DNA of 64,000 bases from Sva-07 sp963717385. GTDB taxonomy: Bacteria > Actinomycetota > Acidimicrobiia > Acidimicrobiales > Ilumatobacteraceae. Both the position numbers and the translations under genes were made by a program. The stretch spans positions 1 to 64,000 of the forward strand of contig CAVQWE010000015.1 in assembly GCA_963717385.1 (NCBI GenBank), written 5' to 3'. This document shows positions 63,533 through 64,000 of the stretch, in pieces. How positions within the stretch are numbered: the first letter of the stretch is position 1; the number at the start of each line of letters is the position of its first letter. Below the pieces are notes generated by a model. The model did no database searches. It was not told the origin of the DNA and was given only the letters and a program-made list of their open reading frames with translations.

Positions 63533-64000
63533 ATGGCACAGCACCCGACCACCGGCTTCGATCTCGACCAGACCGACCTCCTCCTGAAGACCACCAAGCA
63601 GGTACGCAAGCGGCTCGACCTCACACGCCCGGTTCCGCACGCGGAGCTACTGGAGTGCATCGACGTGGCCAACCACGCGCCGATGGGCGGCAACCTCGAA
63701 CGCAACCGGTGGATGATCATCGATGACGCCGACACCAAGGCCAAGATCTCCGAGTACTTCGGCGCCGTCGGCCGCCCGTACCTGTCCGCCAACACCGAGG
63801 TCCGCACCGACGATCGCAGCGGCAAGGTGATCGATTCCGCGATGTATCTGGTCGAGCACCTGCACGAGGTGCCGGCGCTGGTGCTGTCGATGCGCCTCGA
63901 CCGCGTTCCCGAGGGATCCTCGACCGGTGCGTATGCCGGCTACTACGGCTCCGTACTGCCGGGCGTGTGGAGCTTCCAACTCGCAGCGCGGTCGCGGGGG
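63533..64000 (+). CDS. nitroreductase-family protein, cut by the window end
   Basis: The ATG at 63533 opens a frame that runs off the window (156 codons). TTKQVRKRLDLTRPVP, then CIDVANHAPMGGNLERNRWM (FMN-binding start of nitroreductases) and a middle part ending GYYGSVLPGVWSFQLAAR. Likely an FMN-dependent NAD(P)H oxidoreductase. Divergent from the EamA gene. Confidence 0.8.
   Translation, partial: MAQHPTTGFDLDQTDLLLKTTKQVRKRLDLTRPVPHAELLECIDVANHAPMGGNLERNRWMIIDDADTKAKISEYFGAVGRPYLSANTEVRTDDRSGKVIDSAMYLVEHLHEVPALVLSMRLDRVPEGSSTGAYAGYYGSVLPGVWSFQLAARSRG

Overview
High-GC DNA with many GTG starts, frequent 4-bp ATGA/GTGA gene overlaps and an actinobacterial gene set: HemQ-type coproheme decarboxylase, UPF0182, DUF3263, LytR_C, PAC2, DivIVA-like and GlnD proteins, and a lone groEL with a CIRCE operator. 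I infer a free-living actinomycete, perhaps of the Acidimicrobiia (Ilumatobacter-like). This comes from gene content only and was not checked by any search.

Layout. (1) 0-8.1 kb: accessory region of small, mostly unrecognised genes on both strands. They are separated by a recurring ~60-87 bp intergenic repeat (R1-R8), always in the same orientation. One gene is present twice together with its flanking repeat; copy A (735-1299) is decayed and copy B (4906-5472) is intact. The region also holds a PadR/HAAS-like pair and a nucleotidyltransferase-like gene coupled to a stand-alone GyrA-like breakage-reunion protein. (2) 8.1-14.4 kb: DUF4253 lipoprotein, DUF7711-like protein, and a large secreted FG-GAP protein whose region is flanked by two tRNA 3'-end sequences sharing a 23-bp direct repeat. 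(3) 14.4-30.1 kb: hydrolase and TetR, then a ~14-kb run on the + strand: adenylate-cyclase/NB-ARC protein, FHA-HTH, kinase/pseudo-cyclase/STAND/TPR, GH25-like, patatin-TM, TIR, membrane part, unknown protein, and metallophosphoesterase-TM-SLOG fusion. I consider this the strongest candidate for an undescribed signalling/conflict system. (4) 30.1-64 kb: largely housekeeping: udk, DUF1800/DUF1501 pair, glxK, MoaD-like, groEL, hemQ, substrate-binding protein, glnD, Nudix, PAC2, GNAT, HEAT, Lon-like PDZ protease, DivIVA-like, UPF0182, trpB2, a DesK-type two-component pair, an ABC exporter, EamA transporter and a nitroreductase cut by the window end.

Caution on quality. Many conserved genes are interrupted by what look like 1-2 nt indels, with homology continuing in the neighbouring frame (about 15.3, 18.2, 26.2, 26.5, 26.95, 29.7, 30.96, 33.3-34.1, 40.8, 48.8, 55.9, 56.4, 60.2, 60.4, 63.1 and 63.45 kb). 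The spread over unrelated genes suggests residual sequencing indels more than true pseudogenes, so several entries below describe the gene as reconstructed across frames.
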